Shown piece after piece: positions 38,049 through 48,041 of a DNA stretch of 64,000 bases. The notes under the pieces were generated by a model, which worked only from the letters and a program-made list of their open reading frames with translations, searched no databases and had not been told where the DNA came from. The DNA comes from a bacterium. Lineage in GTDB: Bacteria > Zixibacteria > MSB-5A5 > CAIYYT01. The translations under genes were made by a program, and so were the position numbers. The first letter of the stretch is position 1, and each line of letters begins with the position of its first letter. The DNA is taken from NCBI GenBank assembly GCA_016708315.1, contig JADJGC010000005.1, positions 1 through 64,000 on the forward strand, in the 5' to 3' direction.

Positions 38049-39797
38049 ATGTTACCTTCAGTGTTGTTGTTTGACGCCGCAAATCGGGTGTGGTTGGCGT
38101 TTGAGAATCCGGTTGAAATCATAACTGCGACGAACATTGAAGATGTCGCCGCGTCTATGCTTCTGGTTCAAAATCGAGTTGAGACCGAACAACTCTGGGC
38201 TGCCGGCTTTCTGAGTTACGAAGCTTCACCAGCCTTTGATCGCAGCCTCATAGTTCACTCTGAATCGGAGTTTCCCAAACTGTGGTTTGGGCTCTACCGC
38301 GAACCACGCCGCTTTGCTCTTCCTGATGACGCTGATGAAGCAGCAGATAACTCATTGAAATGGACTTCTTCAATCGGACGTGAAGAGTACGACGCAAACA
38401 TTTGCAGGATCAAGAATCTCATCGCGCGCGGCGACACCTATCAGGTCAACTTCACAACGCGATTGCGCGCTGATATTAGCTCCGACTTCAATTCAGCGAG
38501 TTACTTCCAAAGTCTGATACAGGATCAGCAGGCTTCATACGCCGCATATCTGGACATCGGTGATCATGTGATATGCTCGGCATCGCCGGAGTTGTTCTTC
38601 CGATTGGACGGTAATTTTATCACGACCCGTCCGATGAAAGGGACGGTACATCGCGGACGAACGACATTGGAAGATGCAAAGTTGTCGGAGTGGTTAGCTC
38701 AGTCTGAAAAGAATCGCGCTGAGAACGTCATGATTGTTGACATGATGCGCAACGACCTTGGCAAGATCGCCAAGGTCGGCTCTGTGCAAGTGCCGCAATT
38801 GTTCGCGTTGGAACGATATCCAACAGTCTGGCAGATGATATCAGAAGTAACCGCTTCGACGGATGCCTCTTTTAGTCAGATCATTTCTGCGCTCTTTCCA
38901 GCTGCCTCAGTGACCGGGGCTCCCAAACCGAAGACGATGGCGATCATTGCCGACCTGGAGCCGGAAGCCCGCAAGATTTACACAGGTACTATTGGATTCT
39001 TGTCGCCGAATCGTCGGGCGCAGTTCAGCGTCCCCATTCGCACAGTGCTAATAGATAGAACACTTCGCACTGCTGAATATGGCGTCGGCGGTGGGATCGT
39101 CTGGGACTCGAACTCCGCCGAGGAATACGACGAATGCCAAACGAAGGCGAAAGTGCTGGCAAGACGGCCTCGTGACTTCTCATTGCTTGAGACATTATTG
39201 TGGACACCAAATGGCGGCTACTTCCTTTTGGAAGAGCATCTTTCTCGGCTGAACGATTCTGCTGACTACTTCGGATTTGAATTTGACCTAGCGAAGGCGC
39301 GTAAATCATTGGCCACTCTTTACAATCAACTCGATGGCCGACAGAAGATCCGACTACTGCTCGATCGTCGCGGTACGATCACACTGCAAAATGATGCTAT
39401 TGCGGACGTCGTTTCGGAGGTACCATTGCGTTTGCGATTCGCAAAGGACCCGATCGACTCAAGCGATGTATTTCTTTACCACAAAACCACCAATCGCGGT
39501 TGTTACGAATCGGCACGACAATCGGTAGAAGATTGTGATGACGTCGTCCTGTTCAATCGAGAAGGATTCATAACCGAAACCACAATCGACAACATCATTG
39601 TGAAAAGGTCTGATGGCGCTCATGTCACTCCGCCGGTGAGTTGCGGCCTTCTTGCCGGTACGTATCGTGCCTCGCTTCTAAGTGAAGGCAAGATTATCGA
39701 AGACGAAATCACCATCGAACAGTTGAAACGCGCAACGTCGATCACAGTCATCAATTCTGTTCGCGGTTGGCGAAACGCGGTTCTTGTTGTCGATTAG
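38049..39797 (+). CDS. pabB: Fused PabB-PabC: aminodeoxychorismate synthase I / lyase
   Basis: 582 residues. Residues 1-365 are the chorismate-binding PabB domain (GDTYQVNFTTRL, TRPMKGTVHRGR, NRAENVMIVDMMRNDLGKIA, ITGAPK-type VTGAPKPKTM). Residues 375-582 are PabC, a PLP-dependent class IV lyase (LEEHLSRLNDSADYFGF, YHKTTNRGCY with the PLP Lys, FITETTIDNI). The fusion makes 4-aminobenzoate for folate; a glutamine amidotransferase PabA is not in the window. Confidence 0.9.
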   Translation: MLPSVLLFDAANRVWLAFENPVEIITATNIEDVAASMLLVQNRVETEQLWAAGFLSYEASPAFDRSLIVHSESEFPKLWFGLYREPRRFALPDDADEAADNSLKWTSSIGREEYDANICRIKNLIARGDTYQVNFTTRLRADISSDFNSASYFQSLIQDQQASYAAYLDIGDHVICSASPELFFRLDGNFITTRPMKGTVHRGRTTLEDAKLSEWLAQSEKNRAENVMIVDMMRNDLGKIAKVGSVQVPQLFALERYPTVWQMISEVTASTDASFSQIISALFPAASVTGAPKPKTMAIIADLEPEARKIYTGTIGFLSPNRRAQFSVPIRTVLIDRTLRTAEYGVGGGIVWDSNSAEEYDECQTKAKVLARRPRDFSLLETLLWTPNGGYFLLEEHLSRLNDSADYFGFEFDLAKARKSLATLYNQLDGRQKIRLLLDRRGTITLQNDAIADVVSEVPLRLRFAKDPIDSSDVFLYHKTTNRGCYESARQSVEDCDDVVLFNREGFITETTIDNIIVKRSDGAHVTPPVSCGLLAGTYRASLLSEGKIIEDEITIEQLKRATSITVINSVRGWRNAVLVVD

Positions 39798-39901
39798 TCG
39801 CGCTCTTCGACTACAAGCTGCTTGACCAAAACCAATATAATGTGCATTCTTGCTAAGCAGATTAGCGACTGCACGCGACTTTCTTGACTACTGGAGGTTC
39901 A

Positions 39902-41392
39902 GTGCCTGACTCGATATTACTTGGCAAAGGTGAAGCCCATGTGAAGCTGCTTCTACGCATGGCCAATCGCCACGGCCTAATTGCTGGTGCAACTGGCACT
40001 GGAAAAACTGTGGCTCTTCAAGTGATTGCTGAGAAGCTCAGTCAAAACGGCGTGCCGGTGTTTCTCGCTGACGTAAAAGGCGACCTTGCGGGGATATCTC
40101 AGCCGGGTGTTGAGAAACCGAAGATCACCGAACGTATTGGACAGATCGGGATTGCTGATTTTCAGTTTGCCGGTAGCCCAGTAGCACTTTGGGATCTGTT
40201 CGGCGAGCAGGGACACCCGATTCGCACGACGATCTCCGATATGGGTCCGCTATTACTTGGGCGATTGCTTGATCTCAATGAGACTCAGACCGGCGTACTC
40301 AATCTCGTATTCCGAATCGCCGACGACAATGCCCTACTGTTGCTCGATCTAAAGGATTTGCAGGAAATGCTTAAGTTCGTTGGCGAAAATGCGAAGCAAT
40401 TTACCACCGACTATGGCAACATCTCCGCAGCAAGCGTCGGAGCAATTCAACGGTCACTGCTTACTCTCGAAGAACAAGGCGGCGACAAATTCTTCGGCGA
40501 ACCGGCATTGGACTTGGATGACCTGATCCACACCGACAGCATGGGTCGAGGCATTGTCAACATACTTGCTTCCGACCGGATCATGATGTCACCGAGGATT
40601 TATGCTACGTTCCTGCTGTGGCTGTTGGCAGAACTCTTTGAGCAACTCCCCGAAGCCGGCGACATCGACAAGCCGAAACTGGTCTTCTTCTTTGACGAGG
40701 CGCATCTCCTATTCAATGAAGCGCCCAAAGCACTACTCGAGAAAATTGAACAGGTGGTGCGGCTGATTCGCTCCAAAGGCGTCGGCGTTTTCTTCGTCAC
40801 ACAGAACCCGCTCGACATTCCCGACTCAGTTTTGGCACAATTGGGAAATCGCGTGCAGTTTGCTTTGCGGGCGTTTACACCGCGCGACCAAAAGGCTGTC
40901 CGCGCCGCCGCGACTACCTTTAGAAGCAATCCAAAACTGGATATCGAGAAGACTATCACCGAATTGGGAATCGGCGAAGCGTTGGTGTCGCTTCTCGATG
41001 AAAAGGGCGCACCAACAATCACTGACCGCACATTGATTGCACCGCCACAGAGTCAGTTGGGGCCGATTCTGCCGCAACAGCGAAATGAACTGATTCGCAC
41101 TTCGACGCTAATGGGAAGATATGAAAAGACAATTGACCGCGAATCGGCGTATGAACTTCTCAAGGCAAAAGCTCAACGCGCTACCACAGCCAGCCCACAG
41201 GTAGTGTTCGAGGATTACGGCGCACCGCAACGCGCGACAAAGCAGCCGCGAACAACATCGCGGCCAACTCGCCAGCCGGAGAGCATGGCGGAGTCTATCG
41301 CCAAGAGCACGCTTCGCGCCGCCGGAAGTCAACTCGGCCGTTCATTGATTCGTGGTGTACTTGGTTCGTTGCTTGGTGGAAGACGACGTTAA
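39902..41392 (+). CDS. DUF853 HerA-type ATPase
   Basis: GTG at 39902 is preferred because GGAGG lies 4 nt before it; the in-frame TTG at 39884 has no good site. About 496 residues. Walker A is [13 protein letters not shown], Walker [13 protein letters not shown], followed by an Arg/Gln motif region ([15 protein letters not shown]). The C-terminus ([20 protein letters not shown]) is typical of YjgR/DUF853 proteins. Cytoplasmic DNA-translocase-like ATPase with no known pathway. Confidence 0.85.
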   Translation: MPDSILLGKGEAHVKLLLRMANRHGLIAGATGTGKTVALQVIAEKLSQNGVPVFLADVKGDLAGISQPGVEKPKITERIGQIGIADFQFAGSPVALWDLFGEQGHPIRTTISDMGPLLLGRLLDLNETQTGVLNLVFRIADDNALLLLDLKDLQEMLKFVGENAKQFTTDYGNISAASVGAIQRSLLTLEEQGGDKFFGEPALDLDDLIHTDSMGRGIVNILASDRIMMSPRIYATFLLWLLAELFEQLPEAGDIDKPKLVFFFDEAHLLFNEAPKALLEKIEQVVRLIRSKGVGVFFVTQNPLDIPDSVLAQLGNRVQFALRAFTPRDQKAVRAAATTFRSNPKLDIEKTITELGIGEALVSLLDEKGAPTITDRTLIAPPQSQLGPILPQQRNELIRTSTLMGRYEKTIDRESAYELLKAKAQRATTASPQVVFEDYGAPQRATKQPRTTSRPTRQPESMAESIAKSTLRAAGSQLGRSLIRGVLGSLLGGRRR

Positions 41393-41398
41393 AGCGCG

Positions 41399-41988
41399 TC
41401 ACGCTTTGACAATCTTCTGAAGAGTATTGAGATTTCGGACCGTGTGGTGGTCCTTGTATTTCGCCTTTGACAGCAGTTTGCCGAAATCGCTCTTGAGTGT
41501 CATTCCCTTCTGGACCCGCCAATAGACAATCATTTCCCCTGCTTTAGCCTGTTCAACAGCCTTGTTTAGATTTGTTTCTTTGACCATTTCGCTACCCAAG
41601 TCCTGATTGAAAAACACGACATAGTGCTGTTCATCTTTGTTGAGGCCATCAAACGGATACTCGGCGATAACATCGTTTAGCCGCTCAAGCGTGACACAAC
41701 TGCTTTCGCCGGATAGTCGAATCTCTTCGCTAGCCCGGTTTCGATTGTACTTCGGACTTGAGCCGCGTTTTTCGAGTCTGAGGTGAACTTCACATTGCCG
41801 CTCTGGAGGATTGTTTTGACATCGCCGAACCCCATTTTCTCGAAACACTTCTTGAGGTCGGCACTGGGGATAATACGATTCCCTCCGACGTTGATGCCGC
41901 GAAGAAGGGCGACGAATTTACCTAACGACGATTGGAGCGAGTTGCCATAGGTTATAAGCAAAATACGCAATACCCAATGTTGCAGCAA
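41399..41988 (-). CDS. DUF1697 protein, one frameshift
   Basis: N-terminal GKFVALLRGINVGGNRIIP and LKKCFEKMGFGDVKTILQSG are diagnostic for DUF1697. Near 41720 the frame changes and continues with SCVTLERLNDVIAEYPFDGL ... EMIVYWRVQKGM. The start is unclear: family members begin one or two residues before KFVALLRG, and no ATG stands there. Convergent with the DUF853 gene, 6 nt apart. Confidence 0.7.
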
Positions 41989-42451
41989 TCACATTTGCCA
42001 ACCGAACGCGAGTGGGTTTCGACAGACGATCCATCGACAACACCGATCATTTCCCAATTTCTCAAGCCGCTTGTCACGACCGCCCAACTTGCCAAGGAGA
42101 ATTCTGGTCTCTGCGCGTAGCAAATCCCCCGAGTGGTAAGTCGGCGATTTCGAGAATGCTGGGATCGTGTTCGATCATTTCACCCAGAGAGATCAACATT
42201 GCATCCTCTTCTCGCAACTGATGATCCTGTCGTAGAAACTGCCAATCGCCTTCAGTATCGTGGGATACGTAGGTGATTGGCAGCTTCTCCAGCACAATAC
42301 TCTTGAGCGTGAATACATAGACTGCCAATTTGTCGCTAAATCGCTTTGACATAATGGTTCTACTAAACACCATTCTCTATTGAAGTAGGTCGAAACTACT
42401 TCTTGCAGCAATCAGATTCACCAACCGAACTTTTTGGGGTCTCGACCCACG
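41980..42451. repeat. Diverged direct repeats flanking a small gene
   Basis: About 50 bp starting TTGCAGCAATCA and containing CCAACCGAAC occur at about 41980-42028 and at about 42402-42451, with roughly 75-80% identity by eye. Each copy sits just upstream of a minus-strand gene start (DUF1697 and the 93-residue gene), so they could be duplicated control regions or a REP-like element. Confidence 0.4.
42074..42352 (-). CDS. Conserved small protein, function unknown
   Basis: About 92 residues from ATG 42352 (MSKRFSDKLAVYVFTLKSIV); an earlier in-frame ATG is at 42373. The central YVSHDTEGDWQFL and C-terminal DPSILEIADLPLGGFATR are recurrent in uncharacterised proteins often found singly in genomes. 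Predicted alpha/beta, soluble. No catalytic motif. Confidence 0.6.
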   Translation of the reverse strand: MSKRFSDKLAVYVFTLKSIVLEKLPITYVSHDTEGDWQFLRQDHQLREEDAMLISLGEMIEHDPSILEIADLPLGGFATRRDQNSPWQVGRS

Positions 42452-42465
42452 AATTGACGGACAAG

Positions 42466-42902
42466 CTAACGTTCCAAGAAAACAGTCTCTACCCGCCATC
42501 CCGACGCCGTTCGCTTATAGGCGACACCAAGAAGGATATGACGGACGGGATCCTCAAGCTGAATTCGGGCGTCATCACCAAATTGCTGATAGTCAATAAC
42601 CCAGAAATAAGCAGGCAGTTTCGCGCTGTCAGCTAACGTCTTGGTGATGAAAGTCACCGGTTGTCCGAACTTTGTAACACTCGGTATGCCAGCGCGATTT
42701 GCGAGAACATCATCAGCTATAGTTAATGGATACGCTGTGCCATCTGACTGTCTATAGAAATGTGACTGTAACGTGTCTAAATCGAGAGTCTGCTGCAATA
42801 TATCCGCGTAGGTCGAGATACTTGCTTCTGCGGTTCCAGATCGAGAGGTCGTCGCACAGGACAACACTCGAGTGCCGCTGCGATAAAGGCAATCACCTTC
42901 AC
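42466..42902 (-). CDS. Putative lipoprotein, one frameshift
   Basis: GTG at 42902 opens VKVIAFIAAAL; after a shift near 42868 the frame continues LSCATTSRSG, so that together they form a lipoprotein signal with a Cys. The rest (ADILQQTLDLDTLQSHFYRQ ... YKRTASGWRVETVFLER) was not recognised. Without the shift the intact part is 133 residues from 42867. Confidence 0.5.
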
Positions 42903-43056
42903 TGCAAATTCACCGATTTGAGCGACTGTTCTTCTTCTGTGCTGTGGGGGTTGGAGGCTCTTCAAAGTAATTGCCTCGTAGTCGAACGGTTTTCCGGTAT
43001 AGTAAACCATGCAGAATTGCACCCCAATCCTGTGTATCCACCTAATCCGAATTTTA

Positions 43057-43148
43057 TGGCGGAGTGGCAGGGATTCGAACCCTGGAGACCTTTTTGGGGC
43101 CTACACACTTTCCAGGCGTGCTCCTTCAGCCAGCTCGGACACCACTCC
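43057..43148 (-). tRNA. tRNA-Ser (GGA)
   Basis: Minus-strand acceptor GGAGTGG (43148-43142) pairs with CCACTCC, followed by G73 and an encoded CCA to 43057. The anticodon loop reads CTGGAAA (anticodon GGA), there is a long variable arm (class II tRNA) and a TTCGAAT T-loop. It reads UCC/UCU serine codons. Confidence 0.95.
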
Positions 43149-43267
43149 GTTTGAAGCCCCAATTTATGTTTTGCCCGCCAAAATGCAATTGATTCTTTGG
43201 GTTCTATTCCTCAAGCCACAAATAGCAGCCCGGACGCTTTGTTAGGGTCAAGATTGGGGGAAACGAA

Positions 43268-44290
43268 CTAACTAGAATACCAGAAGACGAGAATCACGAC
43301 GATTACGAGAATGATCAGGACGAAGAACATCGGATTGAGTGCGCTTTTTTTTTTGGGCGGAGGAGGAGTGAATTCACCCGTCTCAACGCTCGAATGTGTA
43401 TCCTGCGCCGGTGGGCTTTCCTGTTGGAAATACTCGCCGGCCAACCGGGAAAATTCGGTCAGTTCCTGTTCCGTGCCCCACTCAATCGTCACTCTCCTGA
43501 CCTCATCGAATTCCGGTGTTTCCCCCATCTCCGTGATCCGCGCTGCGCAGACTGTGACATTGTCGGCGCCCCCGGCATTGTTGGCGCGCTCAATTAGGTT
43601 ATTGACTAGCGCCTCTAGATTGCCGCCATGTTCAGTCGCAGCTTTAAGGATATCGCTGTCGCTGACCATTCCCGTCAACCCGTCTGAACAGATCAGGAAA
43701 AGGTCATTTTGGATGAAACGGACCTGCGAAATATCCACCCGAATTTGCGGCTTGGTCCCGAGCGCACGGGTGATGACATTCTTGTTTACCTGCAATTCGG
43801 CGTCAGCTTCCGAAAGATTATGCTTTTCCATCAACTCGCTGACCCAGGAATGGTCAATCGTGACGCGGCGAATATTCTGCTCGCGAATCAAGTAGGCGCG
43901 GCTGTCGCCGACATGGCAAATCGTGACTATACCGTTGTCGAATTGGCAGGCCACGACCGTAGTGCCCATTCCGGTCTGCCCCGGGACACTGCGCCCATGC
44001 TGGATGATTCGATGATTGGCTACGGCAATTGATCCGGCCAATAGCTTGCCCAACGGTGTGATGGTCTCCGGGTAGCTATGAATGTCCGAATCGAACATTT
44101 TGGGATCATTTGTATTGAATAGCGCCGTGATGGTTTCGATACCAATGCGGGAAGCGACCTCGCCGGCGGCATGGCCGCCCATACCGTCACATACCATCAT
44201 CAGGTTATGCGCGGGGTCGATAGCGAAAGAATCTTCATTGTGTTGGCGCACTTTTCCGACATCGGAAGCGCCGGCGAATTTGACCTGCAT
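43268..44290 (-). CDS. PP2C-type Ser/Thr phosphatase with C-terminal anchor
   Basis: 340 residues. Metal and catalytic motifs are complete: SDVGKVRQHNEDSF, MMVCDGMGGHAAGEVAS, TVVACQF, ICSDGLTGMVSD and GGADNVTVCAA. The C-terminal region has a Pro/Lys-rich linker (PPPPKKKSALN) and one membrane helix (FFVLIILVIVVILVFW), so the catalytic domain is cytoplasmic. It lies 8 nt after the FHA gene. It should dephosphorylate Ser/Thr sites, but the neighbouring kinase-like protein looks inactive. Confidence 0.9.
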   Translation of the reverse strand: MQVKFAGASDVGKVRQHNEDSFAIDPAHNLMMVCDGMGGHAAGEVASRIGIETITALFNTNDPKMFDSDIHSYPETITPLGKLLAGSIAVANHRIIQHGRSVPGQTGMGTTVVACQFDNGIVTICHVGDSRAYLIREQNIRRVTIDHSWVSELMEKHNLSEADAELQVNKNVITRALGTKPQIRVDISQVRFIQNDLFLICSDGLTGMVSDSDILKAATEHGGNLEALVNNLIERANNAGGADNVTVCAARITEMGETPEFDEVRRVTIEWGTEQELTEFSRLAGEYFQQESPPAQDTHSSVETGEFTPPPPKKKSALNPMFFVLIILVIVVILVFWYSS

Positions 44291-44298
44291 CGTCTTTT

Positions 44299-45405
44299 CT
44301 AGTCTCCAAGCAACCAGATTGTTGCTACGATAAGCAATGTTATAAGGACCGCAAGTCCAATAATTATCGGAAGGTACTTGCTGCGACCTTTGTCGGGTGA
44401 GAAGTTCTCGTTACCTACAAAACAAAGGCGGAACTTGACCTCTCCGGTGGGCACCGGAATCGAAATAATATCTTCCGGAGCGATTGATTCGCGCTGATTC
44501 GGCTCGATCACTTTTCCATTAATGAAGGTACGCAGGCGGCTCTTCTTGTCGATCAGCGAAAGACCCTCATCAGTTGCCACAATCGTGAAATGCTCGCGCG
44601 AAACGGAATTGTCCAAATCCCCGCTTTCAGTTCGATCTACGACGAGATCGCAAACTGACGAATCGCGACCAATTACGAAATCCCGCGTATCAATTTCCCG
44701 CACCTGACCCTTGTATTGTCCCGATAATCCAACCAGCGAGTAGACCGGTGTGATTCGCGCTTTCCGCGGTGCCGCGGGAGCTTGGCGCTCAGGCCGCCCG
44801 ACATCTGTTGTCGGTGGTCCCTGCCGTGGGGAAGCACTTTGCTGTTCGCGCTGGACAGGAGGAGGTGGTGGAGGTGACTTTGCCTGCTGCGATTGCATCA
44901 TCGCAGCGGAGTCGATAATTGTCGTCGGTCGCTCCACTCCGCGAGGCGCTGGTTTCGGTTGCTCCGGCTGTGACGGAGGAGGAGGTGGTGGTGGCGGTGG
45001 AGGTGGTTGAGGCGCTGCAGACACGACTGGAGCAGTGTCTTTTGACACTTTCGGCGGTGCCGGTGCTTCAGGTGCTTTCGCCGCTTCCGGTGCCGGTACT
45101 GGCGAACCCAGCGTTGGTGGATACGTCGCAATGATCAAGTAATCGAGAAATGCTACCTTATCTCCATCGTTGAGCAGAACACGATTTCCACCCGGAGCAC
45201 CATTGACACTGAAGCTGAGCCCGTCATTGCGGCGCTCAATCTCGTAGCCGTTTGCCGACTTAGTCAAAAAGAACAAATCGCCGGTCAAGCCGGGCGAGTC
45301 AAGGTTCAAGTCCATTGTCTCGCCGGATCCTATCCGGGCGATGTTGCCATCAAACTCGAATAATTTGTAGCTGGCGCCGCCTTTCAGCACCACAAATCGT
45401 GCCAC
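44299..45405 (-). CDS. Double FHA-domain membrane protein
   Basis: 368 residues. An N-terminal FHA-like domain (FEFDGNIARIGSGETMDLNL) is followed by a long Pro-rich linker (PPPPPPPPPP), then a second FHA domain (DFVIGRDSSVCDLVVDRTES, SREHFTI), and one membrane helix near the end (LPIIIGLAVLITLLIVATIW). FHA domains bind phosphothreonine. The second keeps the GR...S..H core; the first is weaker. Situated between kinase-like and phosphatase genes with 1 and 8 nt spacings. Confidence 0.85.
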   Translation of the reverse strand: MARFVVLKGGASYKLFEFDGNIARIGSGETMDLNLDSPGLTGDLFFLTKSANGYEIERRNDGLSFSVNGAPGGNRVLLNDGDKVAFLDYLIIATYPPTLGSPVPAPEAAKAPEAPAPPKVSKDTAPVVSAAPQPPPPPPPPPPPSQPEQPKPAPRGVERPTTIIDSAAMMQSQQAKSPPPPPPVQREQQSASPRQGPPTTDVGRPERQAPAAPRKARITPVYSLVGLSGQYKGQVREIDTRDFVIGRDSSVCDLVVDRTESGDLDNSVSREHFTIVATDEGLSLIDKKSRLRTFINGKVIEPNQRESIAPEDIISIPVPTGEVKFRLCFVGNENFSPDKGRSKYLPIIIGLAVLITLLIVATIWLLGD

Positions 45406-45406
45406 G

Positions 45407-47827
45407 CTATCTCCTCTTCACCTTAATCGTCAGAACATACTGCTCGCCGGCTTTGACGTCTTTCGACTCGTCAGCGTTCTTGTAGTTCTCATGCGAGGTG
45501 ATGAATTTGTATTTACTTGGGTCGAGTTTTGCAACAACCCTGCCATCGCCATCGGTGCGTCCGATATCAACCAGTTGCTTCTCTTTGCCCTTCTTAAACT
45601 CGGCAGTAACCAAGACACCCTGGATCGGACTCTTCTTATCATCAACGACGAATATCTTAACCTCGGACTTGCTGCCGTCGTCCTGTTTGACGGGAGTCTC
45701 TTCGCGTACCGGTTTGCCGGCTTCGCGCTTGCGCATGACTACCGTGAATTCCTTGGCGGTCGGAGTAACTATTGTATCGGTATCCTGATAACCGTCAGCA
45801 GAGAGAACAATGCGGCATTCGATTCCAGGCAGCCTTACTGAAGCCGGAGTTACGTCGCTGGATGAGTAACTCTTTCCGTCATATACGACTTCACGAATCT
45901 TGGCATTGACCGAACGATCGGGGCTACCGGCCTCGTACGCCTGAATGTCCACCCGGCGGTAGAGGTATTCTTTGTAAGTGTCCTTGCGTTTGCCCGATGC
46001 CGGGATTTCGAGTATTCGGTCCTCAAAGCCGCTCTTGGTAATCGTCAGCATAACAGCATCGTCACCAAGATCCTTCTTCAGTGGGGTTCTTCCCAATTCT
46101 ACGCCACTATTGGTGATTTTTACCGTTGCATCGCGAGGATACGTGATTAGTGTGGTCGTCGGTCTATCCGAGAAGGATCCCGAAAATTCAATACCGCCGC
46201 CTTCTCGCTTTGATACATCAATGTCGGTTAAGTTTAAAGTCGCAAAGTCGGCCAAAACCACTGGGCCGCTTGTTAGCGCCTTTTTGCCCGGCACTTCCAA
46301 TGTGAACTGGATGGTATCTACGGCTGCAGCCACGAACTGATAAGGCGTCGTTTTGCCGGCGTCTTCTCCATTAATAGTCAACTTGGCGCCGACCGGATTT
46401 GAAGTCACCTCTACAACTGTCTGCATCACATAACTGCCTTCGGAGAGGCGGTCGAAGTTCAACACAATGGCGGAATCAGGACAACACGGATGACGCAATG
46501 TCAGTAATTCGCCTTCCGGCATCGTCAATGTCAGCGGAGTATATCCAAGCAGCGAATCGGCGGAGTAAACTGCCACACCGTCCGGCGTGGTCGCAATTGT
46601 GCCGCTTTTCATTTCCATCACCTGAGGTTCACTGCTCCCTCCGGTGTTTTGCATCATCTTGCGTACAACGAGAAAACCGACTACCAACACCAACATGGCT
46701 GCCAAACCGCCCAGGACAAGTACAGTCTTGTTGCCGCCGAGACCGCTGCGTTTGGCGCGTTTCAAACGTTCCGACACCGGCGTAGTGGAGATTCTCGTCT
46801 CCTGTCCGGCTCGCGGCCTCTTATCGTCGTCGCGATCATTCCGTGACTGATCGGCCATAGTTTGAATCCCTTCTTCTATATCGGTTCGATCAATAGCCCG
46901 GGTTCTAACCCGTTCGTTTCTGCCCGCTGGATATGGATGCAATTTAGGTGTTTCAGCAATTTTTTCAACTAATTCTCTTAGTCTTTTTTCCGGATGATCT
47001 GTCGCTTCACGGTAGAGCGATTCGGCTCGATCTCCAATTTGGGTAGCAGTCACAAGTCGGTCATTGCGATTCTGTCGAAGACAATTCTCGATGAGGCTGG
47101 TAATTCTGCTATCAGCCTTGCTCGTTGTCATGGCTTCAAGTCGATACTCGCCCTTGAGGATAGTCGACATCAGCTCGGAAACATTGGCCGTTTCGAAGAG
47201 GCGCTTTCCTGAATACAATTCAAAGGCAATAACTGCCAGACTGAACAAGTCAGTACGCTGGTCAACTGCCCCGCCCTGAATCTGCTCCGGCGCCAAATAG
47301 GCGACTTGCTTTGTTTCTTTGATTTGCGCTGGTGGAAACTGGAAATCGCTGATTCTTACAGAACCAGCATCAGAGATCCAAATTGCCTCAGGATTGAGTC
47401 CCAAGTGATAGAGTTTCAAAGATTGACCGGTCTGACGGTCGCGCGCATCATGCGCTGCTGCCAGACCTCTTGCCAGTTGCGCGACGATCAGATTCGCTAT
47501 CTCAATGTTCACGTCGATTGCAAAGGGACTATCAAGCAACCGGCGCAGGTTCGCTCCGGCGACGAATTCCTGCACAACATAGACTGTGCCATCTTCGCCA
47601 CGCTTAACGCTAAGTATCTGGCGCAAGTTGGGATGCGCAACTTGAGTCTGTCCAAAGGCCGCGCGAACGTAGGTGCGAACATCGGCGTCGCTGGGAAATG
47701 CGTGACGGTTAATCTCGACAACATTCAGTTGCCGCGACAGCTCGGTGTCACGCGCAAGATGCAGATTCCCCCACGACCATTCCTGGACCAATCCAGTAAG
47801 CTCAATACGTCCGTCGATTAACTTCAT
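45407..47827 (-). CDS. Predicted pseudokinase with PEGA and carboxypeptidase-reg domains
   Basis: 806 residues. The kinase-like domain (1-280) keeps HPNLRQI and YLAPEQIQGGAVDQRTDLFS (APE loop), but the glycine loop is VQEWSWG, VAIK Lys is Glu38, HRDLKPEN is HLGLNPEA (141-148: Asp to Gly143, Lys to Asn145, Asn to Ala148) and DFG is DFQ (161-163). Phosphotransfer is not expected. A membrane helix (TVLVLGGLAAMLVLVVGFLV) follows, then PEGA-like repeats (SNPVGAKLTINGEDAGKTTP) and a final carboxypeptidase-regulatory-like Ig fold. Start of a three-gene unit. Confidence 0.85.
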   Translation of the reverse strand: MKLIDGRIELTGLVQEWSWGNLHLARDTELSRQLNVVEINRHAFPSDADVRTYVRAAFGQTQVAHPNLRQILSVKRGEDGTVYVVQEFVAGANLRRLLDSPFAIDVNIEIANLIVAQLARGLAAAHDARDRQTGQSLKLYHLGLNPEAIWISDAGSVRISDFQFPPAQIKETKQVAYLAPEQIQGGAVDQRTDLFSLAVIAFELYSGKRLFETANVSELMSTILKGEYRLEAMTTSKADSRITSLIENCLRQNRNDRLVTATQIGDRAESLYREATDHPEKRLRELVEKIAETPKLHPYPAGRNERVRTRAIDRTDIEEGIQTMADQSRNDRDDDKRPRAGQETRISTTPVSERLKRAKRSGLGGNKTVLVLGGLAAMLVLVVGFLVVRKMMQNTGGSSEPQVMEMKSGTIATTPDGVAVYSADSLLGYTPLTLTMPEGELLTLRHPCCPDSAIVLNFDRLSEGSYVMQTVVEVTSNPVGAKLTINGEDAGKTTPYQFVAAAVDTIQFTLEVPGKKALTSGPVVLADFATLNLTDIDVSKREGGGIEFSGSFSDRPTTTLITYPRDATVKITNSGVELGRTPLKKDLGDDAVMLTITKSGFEDRILEIPASGKRKDTYKEYLYRRVDIQAYEAGSPDRSVNAKIREVVYDGKSYSSSDVTPASVRLPGIECRIVLSADGYQDTDTIVTPTAKEFTVVMRKREAGKPVREETPVKQDDGSKSEVKIFVVDDKKSPIQGVLVTAEFKKGKEKQLVDIGRTDGDGRVVAKLDPSKYKFITSHENYKNADESKDVKAGEQYVLTIKVKRR

Positions 47828-47992
47828 AGTTGGCAGATGCTGTGTATGAACCGGCGTTCCCGGGGTCTACAACTTCAGCATAAATCCTTCAGTTGTCAGT
47901 GACATCGGTGATTTCATTGGGGACTATACCAGGTCCCAATTGAAAAAGATCGTCTATGACAAGCAGTTCAGCAACGACTTTTGAAAACAAAA

Positions 47993-48018
47993 AAGCCCCG
48001 CTCATTCGAACGGGGCTT
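47993..48018 (-). terminator. Intrinsic terminator
   Basis: AAGCCCCG / CGGGGCTT stem with a 10-nt loop; on the minus strand it is followed by TTTTGTTTTC. It ends transcription of the secreted-protein gene pair 51461-48042. Confidence 0.8.
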
Positions 48019-48041
48019 CAACTTTCACGAAAAGAGATAGA

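Noticed and set aside
44750..45010. Gly-rich plus-strand frame
   Set aside because: It is the reverse complement of the FHA protein's proline linker.
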